64,000 nt of DNA from the NCBI GenBank assembly GCA_017996175.1, contig JAGOHK010000005.1, positions 1 through 64,000 on the forward strand, in the 5' to 3' direction. The stretch is from Leptospiraceae bacterium (lineage in GTDB: Bacteria; Spirochaetota; Leptospiria; Leptospirales; Leptospiraceae). The notes under the pieces are model-generated. The model was not told the DNA's origin, did not search any database, and was given only the letters and a program-made list of their open reading frames with translations. This document shows, one piece after another, positions 46,508-56,276 of the stretch. The position numbers and the translations under genes were made by a program. Position 1 is the first letter of the stretch. Every line of letters starts with the position of its first letter.

Positions 46508-48330
46508 AAGTAGTTGTATTTATCCTCTTCTTATTTGCAGTTCCCTTGTGGAGCGAAGAAAAAAAATCTCTAGATTATATTTATGTAAATGCAAACACGG
46601 GACAATCGAGCGGTGGTCACAGCGCGATAAGATTAGATGATTTAGTTTACCATTTTCAATATTTTCCGGATAAAATTTTTCATATCGTAAGGGAACCGTG
46701 GGAAAATTTTCACTACGTTTACGGTATTCAAGAAAATAGAACTATATTTATAAGGAAAATTATTTTATCAAAAGAAAACTTTGATTTTTTTCTTTCGCGG
46801 ATGAATGAAATTTACCTCCTACAAAAAAAAGAACTAGATAACCTTGTAAAATTAGACAATGATGCAAAGATTTTAGAGTCAGTACTAAATGGCAATAAGA
46901 CTTTTCATTTAAAAGCCTCTGGATATTTTGCAAATAAAAATACTAAAGAAAAGGATTATGCAAGTTTGCAAGAACGAATTATAAATGAATTTGGAAAGAA
47001 TTACATCATAAAAAATCTTCACCAAAATCGAACAAAAATTTATAATTTTAATTTTACCAAACACGAATTGCCTAATTCCATATTTGATTCAAAAAGATTC
47101 CCCAAAAGTATAGATAATTTTTCATCTGAGTATATCGAATTAGTATCTCTATTTAAGGTGTTTACTATACTTTATGAAGAAAGCGAATTGAATTCCGAAT
47201 CTATTCTAGAGGCATCCTCCGATGATCTATTATTAGAGGAAAATCATTTAGTAAAACTTTCCTTTTTTTTAAAAGGTATAGAAAATGAAATTATAAACTT
47301 ATTTAAATCGAATTCGGACAATAAAGGTTATCCGCTTTTGGTAAATATCGCTAGGTATTTAGTTATTCAAAAATCTATTCGGGAAAAAAAAATTTATTTT
47401 CTAGATTCGTTCGGAAAAAATCAAACTCTTGTAATTGGAGATGTTATTCAAAAGAAAAATTTTTTAAATAAAATAAATCAACAATTGTCCAAAAAAGTAA
47501 GCGATTCCTTTCGTGATTTTTTTAAAGAGGAAATTTTAACTCAAAAAAATTACAATATTTTAGAAGATATTGTAAATCGAAAGCGGGAAATTTTTGATGC
47601 GTTAAACCATTCTAAGCCGATTCGTGTAAATTATGAGAGGATGCTCCCTTCGAAAGAAGAGGATATTAATATTGAATATAATTATACTAATCCTAACAAT
47701 CTTAGACTGGTTTTCAAACAAGCAATTTCGAATAGGGAAAAATATCAATTGTTCTTACAGAATAAATACTCTTTTAATCTATTTCAAAAAAATTGTACTA
47801 CTGAGATTTTTAATTCCATCAATTCCTTTTTCGAAAAAGGAGAATTAGAATCCATTGAAAAATTAGGGGGAGTAGTTCGAGGAAATGACTTGGGAGTATT
47901 TGTTCCGGTTTATGCGTATTATGCGGTTAAGAAGAACTATAACGTTTTTGAAGAAATTTCAGTTCCATCACTTAGAAATAGAATTTTGAAAAAGAATCAA
48001 AATAAAGGAATTTTATTTTCCATGAAAGAATCCTCTACGATCAGTTCTAGTTTTTATAAGTTTAATCCAGAGGACTCTATTTTTATTTTTTTTACAGAGG
48101 ATGTAATCTGGCAGAGACCTTTTTATGGTTTTATAAATTTGATCGCAGGGTTTGGTGAGCTAGGTTACGGTATAGTCGTTTCTCCCTTTGATAAAGGAGA
48201 GAAAGTAATTAAAGGGTTACAGGGTATTTTTTTTAGTGCCCCTGAAATCGTATTTTTTAATATTCGCAAAGGGACATTTATATACGAAGTTGATTTTGAA
48301 TGGAAACAGGAAGTCGAGAGGTTTGAATAA
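46504..48330 (+). CDS. DUF4105-family exported protein
   Basis: A 608-residue protein with a signal peptide (VFILFLFAVPLW). The first mature segment YVNANTGQSSGGHSAIRLDD is the DUF4105 (Lnb N-terminal-like) motif with a conserved His-Ser. A later FQKNCTTEIFNSI supplies a Cys, a pattern suggesting a permuted papain-like fold. DUF4105 proteins are periplasmic and of unclear enzymatic role. The start is TTG at 46504, overlapping the lipoprotein stop, so the two are probably co-expressed. Confidence 0.7.
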   Translation: MKVVVFILFLFAVPLWSEEKKSLDYIYVNANTGQSSGGHSAIRLDDLVYHFQYFPDKIFHIVREPWENFHYVYGIQENRTIFIRKIILSKENFDFFLSRMNEIYLLQKKELDNLVKLDNDAKILESVLNGNKTFHLKASGYFANKNTKEKDYASLQERIINEFGKNYIIKNLHQNRTKIYNFNFTKHELPNSIFDSKRFPKSIDNFSSEYIELVSLFKVFTILYEESELNSESILEASSDDLLLEENHLVKLSFFLKGIENEIINLFKSNSDNKGYPLLVNIARYLVIQKSIREKKIYFLDSFGKNQTLVIGDVIQKKNFLNKINQQLSKKVSDSFRDFFKEEILTQKNYNILEDIVNRKREIFDALNHSKPIRVNYERMLPSKEEDINIEYNYTNPNNLRLVFKQAISNREKYQLFLQNKYSFNLFQKNCTTEIFNSINSFFEKGELESIEKLGGVVRGNDLGVFVPVYAYYAVKKNYNVFEEISVPSLRNRILKKNQNKGILFSMKESSTISSSFYKFNPEDSIFIFFTEDVIWQRPFYGFINLIAGFGELGYGIVVSPFDKGEKVIKGLQGIFFSAPEIVFFNIRKGTFIYEVDFEWKQEVERFE

Positions 48331-48418
48331 ATCTAACTATAACTTGAAAAGTATTTAGTCTTAGGAAAAAAAGCTAGTTTTATCGGATTACTTTTAAATC
48401 AATGAAAAAGGAATTATT

Positions 48419-50050
48419 ATGTTTAAGAATTTTTTATTTTTTACTTTCGTGTTTTTTTCTTTTAGTTTTATAATCTACTTTTCTCCTTCAGTATGGTTTG
48501 TTTATTTTCCTAAAGAATATCTGTATTTCTTCTCTCTATTTTGTGTTTTTCTGCAATCACTCATTTATTGGTATGAAAAGAAAAAAAGGAAACCAATCTT
48601 TTTTGTAAATACGAATTTTCTCTGGCTTGCGGTGCTTTTTGGAATTTTTATTTTCCTAATGATTTTTTTTCCTGTTCGTAATTTGAATTTGGGGGATGGA
48701 GTTTTGCTTTTAGAGCATTTGGCTTTGGAAGCAAAAATATTTGGCTTTCACTTAACGATGGATGAAATCTTAGAAGCCTTGATTCATTCATTACTTTATG
48801 CAAAGTTTGATTCCTTTTTTTTAAATCCTATGCAGGTTTATAGACTGGTGAGTACCGTTTCCGGTTTTATCGCAATCTGTATTTTATTTTATTTTTTTAG
48901 AAAGTTTGAAATTAAATTTATTGGCTATTTCTTAGTTCTAAGTTCAGGTGGGATGTATTTATTTTTTGGTTATAGTGAAAATTATACAATGGTAACAGTA
49001 GGACTTTGGTATTATATTCTTTTTGTAATGCAAGAAATTAGAGAAAATAAAAAAAGAAATTTAAAAATCCTAATTCCAATCTCAATTATCGCAAGCGTGT
49101 TAATACTATTTCATCTTGTAAGCGGCTATTTGCTATTATCTCTTGTGTTTCTATGTTATCATTTTTCTGACGAAGGGAAATTTATTCGTAATGCTTTTTT
49201 CTGTACGCTAGTATCAATTCTTTTTTTAGCTCCTGTGTTTGCTTACTTTACTTTTTTTTCTGACGTAAGATTTGATTTTACCCAAACTCATTTAACGAAT
49301 CCTAAATTTTACCCTTTAAAAAAAATGATTTCCATTCACCACTTTAGGGATATTTTATTTTGTATCATTGGATCTGCATTTTTGCCTTTTGTAGTAATAA
49401 TTTACAGCATTAGTTTTAAAAAAGTTGCATTAAAAAGTTTTTTTCTTAAAAAAGAAATTCAATTTTTATTAACTGTATTGTTAGGATTTTCCATCCACGG
49501 TTTCGTTCATTATCCGCAGTTGGGTTTTCCGGCTGATTGGGATTTGTTGGCATTTTATTGGACACCGATAAGTTTTTTAAGCGTGTTTATTTGGATTGAA
49601 ACAGTGGCGGTAAACGAGGATAACGAGATTTTACCGAAGTCCGTTTTACCTTTAGAATTTGTTCCTATTTGTTTATTTGCTGGTTTTATTTTCACTTTGA
49701 ATGCTATTTATTTGAGTAAACCAGAATTGAGTAAATTAGAAGAATTAGAAAAATCTTTAACGCGTATAGAACATTTTGGAAAATCAAAAGAAGCTAAAAA
49801 TTTGAATTCGGTAAAGCCAGCCTATAAAAAATTCTACTTGAGTGTAAGTTTTTTCCTATTTGAATCAGGTGTAAAACTAGCGGAATTAGGTTTGCAGGAG
49901 GAATCTTTAAAATTATTAGAAGAGAATACATATTTCAAATTGGAGCTTGAAAAAAATATAAACTCAGTTGAGCCTACTTGGCAAAGAGATTTTTATGCAA
50001 GAATGACAAAATACCATTTAGAATACTTAAAACTTATGCAGCATAAATGA
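48419..50050 (+). CDS. Polytopic membrane protein, possibly GT-C-type
   Basis: A 543-residue protein with about 10-11 hydrophobic segments and a charged C-terminal tail of roughly 110 residues. Loops contain NLNLGDGVLLLEHLALEAK, GYSENYTMV and FPADWDLLAFYWT. Lipid-linked GT-C glycosyltransferases have acidic first loops like this, but I see no diagnostic motif. AAGGA precedes the ATG. The 3' end overlaps the convergent REC-SpoIIE gene by 24 bases. Confidence 0.6.
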   Translation: MFKNFLFFTFVFFSFSFIIYFSPSVWFVYFPKEYLYFFSLFCVFLQSLIYWYEKKKRKPIFFVNTNFLWLAVLFGIFIFLMIFFPVRNLNLGDGVLLLEHLALEAKIFGFHLTMDEILEALIHSLLYAKFDSFFLNPMQVYRLVSTVSGFIAICILFYFFRKFEIKFIGYFLVLSSGGMYLFFGYSENYTMVTVGLWYYILFVMQEIRENKKRNLKILIPISIIASVLILFHLVSGYLLLSLVFLCYHFSDEGKFIRNAFFCTLVSILFLAPVFAYFTFFSDVRFDFTQTHLTNPKFYPLKKMISIHHFRDILFCIIGSAFLPFVVIIYSISFKKVALKSFFLKKEIQFLLTVLLGFSIHGFVHYPQLGFPADWDLLAFYWTPISFLSVFIWIETVAVNEDNEILPKSVLPLEFVPICLFAGFIFTLNAIYLSKPELSKLEELEKSLTRIEHFGKSKEAKNLNSVKPAYKKFYLSVSFFLFESGVKLAELGLQEESLKLLEENTYFKLELEKNINSVEPTWQRDFYARMTKYHLEYLKLMQHK

Positions 50051-51133
50051 ATGATTTCTTTCTGGATTATTTTTTAGATTTTCTCTTATATATGAATCTA
50101 TATATTTTTTTAAATTTTCAAAGTCTCCTTCTCGAGTGTACATCTCTTGGAAACCTAAAACGAAATTTTTGAATCCTTGTGTAGAATTTGATTCGATTGG
50201 TAAAAATCCAGAATTGTATAAAAGTAAAATGGAATCATCTTCTATTTTCTTTTCTTTTAAAATAAATTCTGTACCTGGCATTACACCAATGATATTAGAT
50301 ACTTCTGAATCTAAATATTGAACTTGAGTTTGATTTTTTGATAGAATTATAGGATTCGCTCCACCACCATTTGAGTAGCGAATAACATGATTTTTTTTAT
50401 CAAGATAGAGGCAAATAGCTGTTAATGTATGGATATTAATTTTAAAATACAATTCATCATTTAGTAATGAAAGCACCCTGTCAGGAGTTGTTTCTTTTTT
50501 TATTATATCTTTCAGTAAACAAATTGTTAAGAGACCAATGAAACTGGATGTTACTCCATTACCTTCTATTTCTCCAAAAATAATAATTGTATTATTGTCA
50601 ATTTCTTGTGAATAATAGAAACTTCCGGATACAAAAGAATATGCATGAAAGTCTGCATAAACTTGATCAGTATTTATTTTAGGAGAAATGACTTGCTTTT
50701 GAATAGAGGATATAAACTTCATATCGCGCTCTAATGTTTCTTGGTAATTAAAATTATTTTTTAAAAGTGTATGATACTCAATTCCTCTCTCAATCGCTAT
50801 CTTGACTGACTCAATAGAAAATGGCTTTAATAAAAAGTCGGATGCTTTATTTTTTAAACTTGAGACTACTGATTGTATGTCTCCTTCACCGCTCATCATA
50901 ATCACTTGCGTAAAAGGATTAATATCTTTAATAGTAGGAAGTAAATCCAGACCATTTTCATTTGGAAGAAATATATCTAAAAAAATTACTGGATTCAATT
51001 CATTTCGAAAATACGGAATTGCTTTCTCGGAAGAATCAAAATACTTACTTGTATAGCCTAGATTCTCAATAATCATCTGCAATGCAGCACCTATTTCAAG
51101 AGAGTCATCTATAATTAGAATTTCAATTTTCAA
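50027..51133 (-). CDS. Response regulator with degenerate SpoIIE/PP2C output domain
   Basis: A 368-residue protein. The receiver domain is intact: Asp-9/Asp-10, phospho-Asp-53, Ser-81 and Lys-103. A linker coiled coil leads to a SpoIIE/RsbU-type PP2C domain at about 140-368. Where active phosphatases have GDxxGHG it has GEIEGNG (187-193), and where they have a TDG-type motif it has NSG (307-309). The metal ligands thus appear lost. It may be a non-catalytic binding module controlling sigma or anti-sigma partitioning. It follows the DUF1577 gene with a three-base gap. Confidence 0.75.
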   Translation of the reverse strand: MKIEILIIDDSLEIGAALQMIIENLGYTSKYFDSSEKAIPYFRNELNPVIFLDIFLPNENGLDLLPTIKDINPFTQVIMMSGEGDIQSVVSSLKNKASDFLLKPFSIESVKIAIERGIEYHTLLKNNFNYQETLERDMKFISSIQKQVISPKINTDQVYADFHAYSFVSGSFYYSQEIDNNTIIIFGEIEGNGVTSSFIGLLTICLLKDIIKKETTPDRVLSLLNDELYFKINIHTLTAICLYLDKKNHVIRYSNGGGANPIILSKNQTQVQYLDSEVSNIIGVMPGTEFILKEKKIEDDSILLLYNSGFLPIESNSTQGFKNFVLGFQEMYTREGDFENLKKYIDSYIRENLKNNPERNHSFMLHKF

Positions 51134-51136
51134 ATC

Positions 51137-51949
51137 CTACTCCACCAAAAAAAAATTTGTAGCTTGTGCAATTTTTACTTTTTCAAAGTAATTTTTATCA
51201 AAGATAGTTTCTTTCAAATATTCATCATTGGTAAACAACATTTCTCCATGTTTCCATTTGTATACTTCATTTGTATCTGTAAAACCCAACCTATCTGTAT
51301 AAATTAACTTACTCAAGTCCCTTACAGTATAATTTTTGAATGTACTAAGGATTGCCTTGAAATGCCCTTGTTTTATGGGATCTACAAATAAAAAGTTTCT
51401 TTGAAATAAAACGGCGTCATGAAAGTATTCGGGAATATTAAATACACCATAACAACTCATCCGAGAGAACAATAGAAATATAAACTGGGTAAGCTCTTTA
51501 AAAATATTCAAACCAGGATATTCTTGACCTTGGAATAAAATTTTCTTATCTTTGAGCTTTCCAAGTTTAATATTTTGTGTTAAGAGCCAATCAATGTAAA
51601 TCATTTTTCTATTCTCTTGTATTTGTTTTAGAAAAAAGTCAGCTATCTTTAGACGAATATGAACTAAAATTTCATTTGATTCGGTTTTTATGTAAATGCG
51701 ATTATCTAAATCAGAAAGAGGCTCCGTTACTAATTTTAAATTTTCATATCCTCTTTGTTTAATTTTTAAAAAAATATTTGATTCCTCTAACATTGAATAT
51801 ATTTCATCGTGAGAGAATCTACCAAAAATTAACTTTTCTAAATTTAACGTAGTTCCTAGCTCTGTCCTAAAATCTATCATATCGAGGGTTCCAAGTTTAT
51901 CAGAATCACTTCGTATATTTCTTTTATCGCTATTTTCAAAAATACCCAT
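51137..51949 (-). CDS. DUF1577-family protein
   Basis: A 270-residue cytoplasmic protein of the DUF1577 family, known to me only from Leptospira-type spirochaetes, function unknown. Segments LDMIDFRTELGTTLNLEKL near the start and GYENLKLVTEPL are characteristic. The N-terminal half has alternating beta-strand character that could be PilZ-like, but no RxxxR motif is convincing. It lies between the HDAC and REC-SpoIIE genes in one operon. Confidence 0.7.
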   Translation of the reverse strand: MGIFENSDKRNIRSDSDKLGTLDMIDFRTELGTTLNLEKLIFGRFSHDEIYSMLEESNIFLKIKQRGYENLKLVTEPLSDLDNRIYIKTESNEILVHIRLKIADFFLKQIQENRKMIYIDWLLTQNIKLGKLKDKKILFQGQEYPGLNIFKELTQFIFLLFSRMSCYGVFNIPEYFHDAVLFQRNFLFVDPIKQGHFKAILSTFKNYTVRDLSKLIYTDRLGFTDTNEVYKWKHGEMLFTNDEYLKETIFDKNYFEKVKIAQATNFFLVE

Positions 51950-51950
51950 G

Positions 51951-52889
51951 TTAGATCCTTGCGAAAACTTGTGCAGTATGGTAATGTATTTTTACTGTAT
52001 CCATAAATTGTTTCGCATATCCACCTGCTGTCACAATGACTGCCCTAGAATTGTTTTCCATGACAAATTTTTTAATTAGAGCATCCCTTGTTTCTAAAGC
52101 GTCGAAAGTTAATTTGATACTTCCGAGTCTATCTCCTTCGAATGGATCTGCTCCTGCCAGATAAAAAACTAAATCAGGTTTCACATCGCGGTTAATATAG
52201 AGTAGACCCTTTTCTAAAAGACTTAAGTATTCTGAACTGGAAAGATTTTCTGGTAACGCTATATCGTAATTTGATAATTCTTTTTTGGGATAAATATTAT
52301 CTTGGTGCATCGAGAATGTATAAACAGATGGATCGTCTTTAAAAATATGTGCTGTTCCATTTCCTTGATGTACGTCTAAATCTACGATTAATACTGATTT
52401 GCCTGGGTTATCTCTTAAAAATAATTTAGTTGCAATGGCTACATCATTCAAATAACAAAATCCTTCTGCATGGTCGGCGAAACTATGGTGTAAACCTCCA
52501 CCTAGATTAAAAACGAATTGATATTTTTTTGTAAGCTCCATTGCTAAAATAGTTCCACCTACACCATATAAAAAACTTTCTAAAATTCTTTCTGTGAGAG
52601 GTAATTCTGAAAACTTAGTTCTATCGGTTATACGTAAATTTAACAAATCATCTAAATATTCCTTTGTATGAACCGTTGCGAGTTGTTCAATGGTAGCTTT
52701 TTCAGGCTCATGAATTGCAATTTTGCTAAAATTTTCATCCAAGCAGATTAGTTCGTATATTTTTGAGAATTTATTTCCAGGAAATACATGATCTCCTAGA
52801 TAAATGTCATAGTAAGAAGAATAAACAATGGAAAAATTTTCCTCTGAATATTTAACGCTCGGTGGGAAAAAAAAATCGAATAAATTCAT
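51951..52889 (-). CDS. Histone-deacetylase-family (AcuC/APAH-like) deacetylase
   Basis: A 312-residue zinc deacetylase of the arginase/HDAC fold. Active-site elements are GGGLHHSFADHAEGFCYLND (His-His pair), IVDLDVHQGNGTA (Asp-x-His zinc ligands), YLAGADPFEGDRLG (third ligand Asp) and VTAGGYAKQ. Substrates may be acetylated lysines, acetoin-pathway proteins or acetylpolyamines. Its ATG overlaps the recJ stop by four bases. Confidence 0.88.
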   Translation of the reverse strand: MNLFDFFFPPSVKYSEENFSIVYSSYYDIYLGDHVFPGNKFSKIYELICLDENFSKIAIHEPEKATIEQLATVHTKEYLDDLLNLRITDRTKFSELPLTERILESFLYGVGGTILAMELTKKYQFVFNLGGGLHHSFADHAEGFCYLNDVAIATKLFLRDNPGKSVLIVDLDVHQGNGTAHIFKDDPSVYTFSMHQDNIYPKKELSNYDIALPENLSSSEYLSLLEKGLLYINRDVKPDLVFYLAGADPFEGDRLGSIKLTFDALETRDALIKKFVMENNSRAVIVTAGGYAKQFMDTVKIHYHTAQVFARI

Positions 52890-54700
52890 GATTGGAAATC
52901 AGTTACTACAAATTGAATTGTAGATGTATTATTAAAAACATTTTCTTCCAAATAACCAAATAAATCAATAGAATCTGACTTGGTTATGAAATTTTCCAAC
53001 TCGGAAGCTCTGTTCCAGATGATAAATTTGATTTTACTACTTGCTCCTAAAACTTGAAAACGAGCGTGTTGCCCTTCTGACATAGGCTTAAAACCCATTA
53101 TCTTTACATTTTTAATTGATAGTAGGGGTTCTGGGTTTTCTTGACCAAACGGTTGAAATATTTGTAGTTCTTTGAAAATTTTTTCGCTCATATCAGAGGC
53201 TGAAAAACTTACTATACTTTTTTCGGGGCTAATCGGTGTTTGACTCTTTTGTAGCCAATCGAATCCAACGAGCTTAATTTTATCCTCTAGCGGTCCAATA
53301 TTTTTTAGTTCAATGGAAAATCCGCCTGCTTCTTTATGACCACCAAAATGAATTAATAATTCAGAAACTAAGTTGAGTAAATCTAAAACATTCTCATTTC
53401 CAAAAGAGCGAATACTTCCTCTACCATGCCCATGGTCTGGAGTAATGAAAATTGCAGGTCGTTTGTATTTTTCAACCAGTTTAGTGGCTACAATCCCTGA
53501 AACACCGGGCTCCATATCAGGTTCATAACAAAAGATTACGTCCTGCATTGTTCGTTCTGGTTTTCGCTTAAAGTAATCTTCTACTTTGTATATATTTCTT
53601 TTTGTTCTTTCTTTTCTTTCTGTATTGAGCTGTAGTAAATCTTTTGCCGAGTTATCTGCATTTGAATCATTTGTAGACAGGAGTAAGTTTACGGCTACTT
53701 CTGTTTTGCCCATCCTTCCCGCAGCATTAAGAGCAGGACCTATACTCCAGCCTAAATCTTTAGAGGTAATTTTTTCAGAGCTTAATTTTAAAGAGTGCAT
53801 TAAATAAAATAGCCCGCGCCTATTCTCTGGTTTTGTCTTTAATACAGTTTTAAGAGTTTCTATTCCATACTTTACGATGACTCTATTTTCTCCGAAGAGT
53901 GGCATCATATCAGTAATTGTACCGATAGACGATAGATCTAATAAGGATTTTAATTTTTCCAATATTTCTGGATTTTTTTTAAATATATCAGAAATATTAA
54001 TTTGTCGGTAAATGGATTCTAGGTTTGGAAATAGGGAATCTGCTGATTGTATAACTGTCGGTTTTATTATTTCATCTAAGTGATAGGCAAATATTAGCTT
54101 CATCGCAAGTGTGGATGTGCAAATTTTTTTTTCAGGGTATATGGAGTCTTCTCGTTTAGGATTAATTAATTTACACTTAGGTATTTTGATTGGAATTTCG
54201 TGATGGTCGAGGACAATAACTTCAATTCCGTCTGCTGCCAATTCATTTATTTCTTGGTAGTTAGAAGTTCCAAAATCTAAAGTAATGAGTAGGTCTGGCT
54301 TTTGCGCCTTAATGAAAGTAACCGCACTTGGACATAGACCATAATCGTCATTAGCCGACGATGTTTTTATTGTTAGTTTTCCACCCAGTTTTTCGTGGTA
54401 TTCTCTGAAAAAGAAACCAAGATGGCTCGTGGAAGAAATTCCATCCGTATCTCGGTCTCCAAAAAGCAGGATATGGCTTTTTTTCTGAATATGATTTTTT
54501 ATTATCTGTATCGAATCAGTTAAGTCTGGAAGTAAAAAAGGGGAGGGGAGGTTTTTTAGATCTGGGTTTAAAAAGGAGTCCCAGTCTTTACTATCTGGAA
54601 GAGTCGTTTTTAAAATATAAAACTGAAAAGGAGAAAGGCTTCTTATATCAGATGTCTCTAGTCCTAAATAATTTGTGCCATGTTGTTTTTTTTCGGACAT
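52886..54700 (-). CDS. recJ: Single-strand DNA exonuclease RecJ
   Basis: A 604-residue DHH-superfamily 5'-3' ssDNA exonuclease for recombination and mismatch repair. The DHH domain has GDRDTDGISSTSHLG (near residue 83), LDFGTSN and the VLDHHEIP motif (near 170). DHHA1 has FGGHKEAGGFSIE, and an OB-fold region follows. Length is normal. It starts nine bases after the bactofilin stop. Confidence 0.93.
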   Translation of the reverse strand: MSEKKQHGTNYLGLETSDIRSLSPFQFYILKTTLPDSKDWDSFLNPDLKNLPSPFLLPDLTDSIQIIKNHIQKKSHILLFGDRDTDGISSTSHLGFFFREYHEKLGGKLTIKTSSANDDYGLCPSAVTFIKAQKPDLLITLDFGTSNYQEINELAADGIEVIVLDHHEIPIKIPKCKLINPKREDSIYPEKKICTSTLAMKLIFAYHLDEIIKPTVIQSADSLFPNLESIYRQINISDIFKKNPEILEKLKSLLDLSSIGTITDMMPLFGENRVIVKYGIETLKTVLKTKPENRRGLFYLMHSLKLSSEKITSKDLGWSIGPALNAAGRMGKTEVAVNLLLSTNDSNADNSAKDLLQLNTERKERTKRNIYKVEDYFKRKPERTMQDVIFCYEPDMEPGVSGIVATKLVEKYKRPAIFITPDHGHGRGSIRSFGNENVLDLLNLVSELLIHFGGHKEAGGFSIELKNIGPLEDKIKLVGFDWLQKSQTPISPEKSIVSFSASDMSEKIFKELQIFQPFGQENPEPLLSIKNVKIMGFKPMSEGQHARFQVLGASSKIKFIIWNRASELENFITKSDSIDLFGYLEENVFNNTSTIQFVVTDFQS

Positions 54701-54709
54701 GAATAAAAA

Positions 54710-55030
54710 TTACATTATACAATTGCCAGAAAATTTTGCCCCGGACTGTATATCAAGAGAAGGGGTTTTTATATCTCCTATAACGGAGCCTGTTTTTCCA
54801 ACTTCAATTTTTTCCCTGGCTTCTACATTACCTCTAAGGATTCCGTTAACGGATAAAGAATTTACGGTAATATCCGCATCCACTTGCCCTGTTTCATCTA
54901 CAATCAAATCTCCATTTGACTCAATCGTTCCCTTCATTTGTCCTTTTAGACGTAGAGAATTATTAAACCTTAATGTACCTTTGAAAACAATATCTTCTCC
55001 GATGATTGTATCAGCTTTTTCTTCACTCAT
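54710..55030 (-). CDS. Bactofilin
   Basis: A 106-residue bactofilin. The repeated turns (GEDIVFKGTLRFNNSLRLKG, GTIESNGDLIVDETG, then VNGILRGNVEA and GSVIGDIKT) give the right-handed beta-helix that polymerises into cytoskeletal filaments. Bactofilins set helical shape or polarity in several bacteria, including spirochaetes. It is separated from the ADH-like gene by 70 bases and is followed by recJ. Confidence 0.9.
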   Translation of the reverse strand: MSEEKADTIIGEDIVFKGTLRFNNSLRLKGQMKGTIESNGDLIVDETGQVDADITVNSLSVNGILRGNVEAREKIEVGKTGSVIGDIKTPSLDIQSGAKFSGNCIM

Positions 55031-55100
55031 TCTTAATCCTACTTAGTAAGTATATATCCTAACAGACAACTAGAACGTGCAATTCGATGCAAGAAAAAAA

Positions 55101-56267
55101 TCAGTAAGCAGCTACGAGAATTGTTTCTATTTCATTTTTGGGAAGTTCTCTAGGTAGGCAGTCTAAGAATGTCATGGAAAATGCCAAGGCAGCAATTTTT
55201 GGAAGTTCGTTTTTCTTAACTTCGTATTCGGACAACCTCTGAGGAATTTTTAGTTCAATGTATATTTTACGAATTCCTTCTACAGCTTTAATAGCTGCTT
55301 CAATCACCGAAATATCACTTGTATCCTCATCTAGTGCTCTTGCAATCATAACATACTTGTTTGCAGAGGTCGTAAGATTGTATTCCATGATATGGGGGAG
55401 TAGGATAGACATAGCTTGGAAAATATCCAATTTAGTTAAACTCATGGTTGCAAGGGATATTGCAAAACATAGCCCAAGAGAGCTTACAGATTGACTTATT
55501 CCTGTTAAAAGGCTCGCTGCATAAAGTGCATTCTTAGCCGGGATATTTTTGGGATCTCGAATGGAGGCAATGATATTTTTTGAAACAAGTTCTATCGCTC
55601 TTAGCGACGAGGAGTTTGTGATCTCGTTTGCATATTTGGAAAGAATTGTATCAATGGCAGCTGCAAGAATAGAAGTTCCAGTCTTTGCAATATCAGAGGA
55701 TGTCATGTGCAGTCCAATTTTTGCATCGGCAATGATTAACTCAGGAAATAAATCAGCAGAGGAAAAATACTTTCTTTCATTATCCCGATCATCTAAAATC
55801 GTGCAGAAGGGAGCGCACTCAATACCCATTAGTGGCATGGTCGGAATTACTATTAAAGGCAAAGCTTTCTTTTTTGGCTTTTTTGTTTGCCTGACCAGTT
55901 CCTCAGCAAATAAATCATTAGTGGCTAATATGGAGACAACTTTAGCTATATTAACCGATTCATAAGATCCATAAGCTATTACACAATTTACTTGGGATTG
56001 TCTTGCAAAGTGAGCTGCTGTATCAAGCTCTTTATACGTACCAACATTTTCAATGTCGTCATAGATTATAAGACCTTCCGTATCTTTTTCTATGCTTGAC
56101 TTTAAAATATATAATTCATTCGGATTATGCATTTCTCTTTGCGTTGTAATTAAGAGAAATCTGGAACCAATATGCTTGATAAAGTGCCCCACCTTGGGAG
56201 CACAATCTATTTCAATATGAAGCTTACAGGGAAAATGAAAATTGACCCAGTCTTGTAAAACAGGCAT
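55101..56267 (-). CDS. Iron-alcohol-dehydrogenase-fold protein lacking metal ligands
   Basis: A 388-residue protein aligning along its length with Fe-dependent alcohol dehydrogenases (LPLIVIPTMP, LFPELIIADAK, LLPHIMEYN). The four metal ligands of FucO-type enzymes (Asp, His, His, His) correspond to Ser-199, Ala-203, Phe-268 and Ile-282. The NAD loop GGGS..D is altered (G100-S-Y-E and Asn-106). It is therefore unlikely to be an active dehydrogenase and may be a structural or regulatory homologue. It sits between flgM-like and bactofilin genes. Confidence 0.78.
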   Translation of the reverse strand: MPVLQDWVNFHFPCKLHIEIDCAPKVGHFIKHIGSRFLLITTQREMHNPNELYILKSSIEKDTEGLIIYDDIENVGTYKELDTAAHFARQSQVNCVIAYGSYESVNIAKVVSILATNDLFAEELVRQTKKPKKKALPLIVIPTMPLMGIECAPFCTILDDRDNERKYFSSADLFPELIIADAKIGLHMTSSDIAKTGTSILAAAIDTILSKYANEITNSSSLRAIELVSKNIIASIRDPKNIPAKNALYAASLLTGISQSVSSLGLCFAISLATMSLTKLDIFQAMSILLPHIMEYNLTTSANKYVMIARALDEDTSDISVIEAAIKAVEGIRKIYIELKIPQRLSEYEVKKNELPKIAALAFSMTFLDCLPRELPKNEIETILVAAY

Positions 56268-56276
56268 CTATCTCTT

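Noticed and set aside
54675-55046. Plus-strand open frame of 123 codons opposite bactofilin
   Set aside because: The opposite strand encodes a clear bactofilin; this frame has Pro/Ser/Thr-rich shadow composition.
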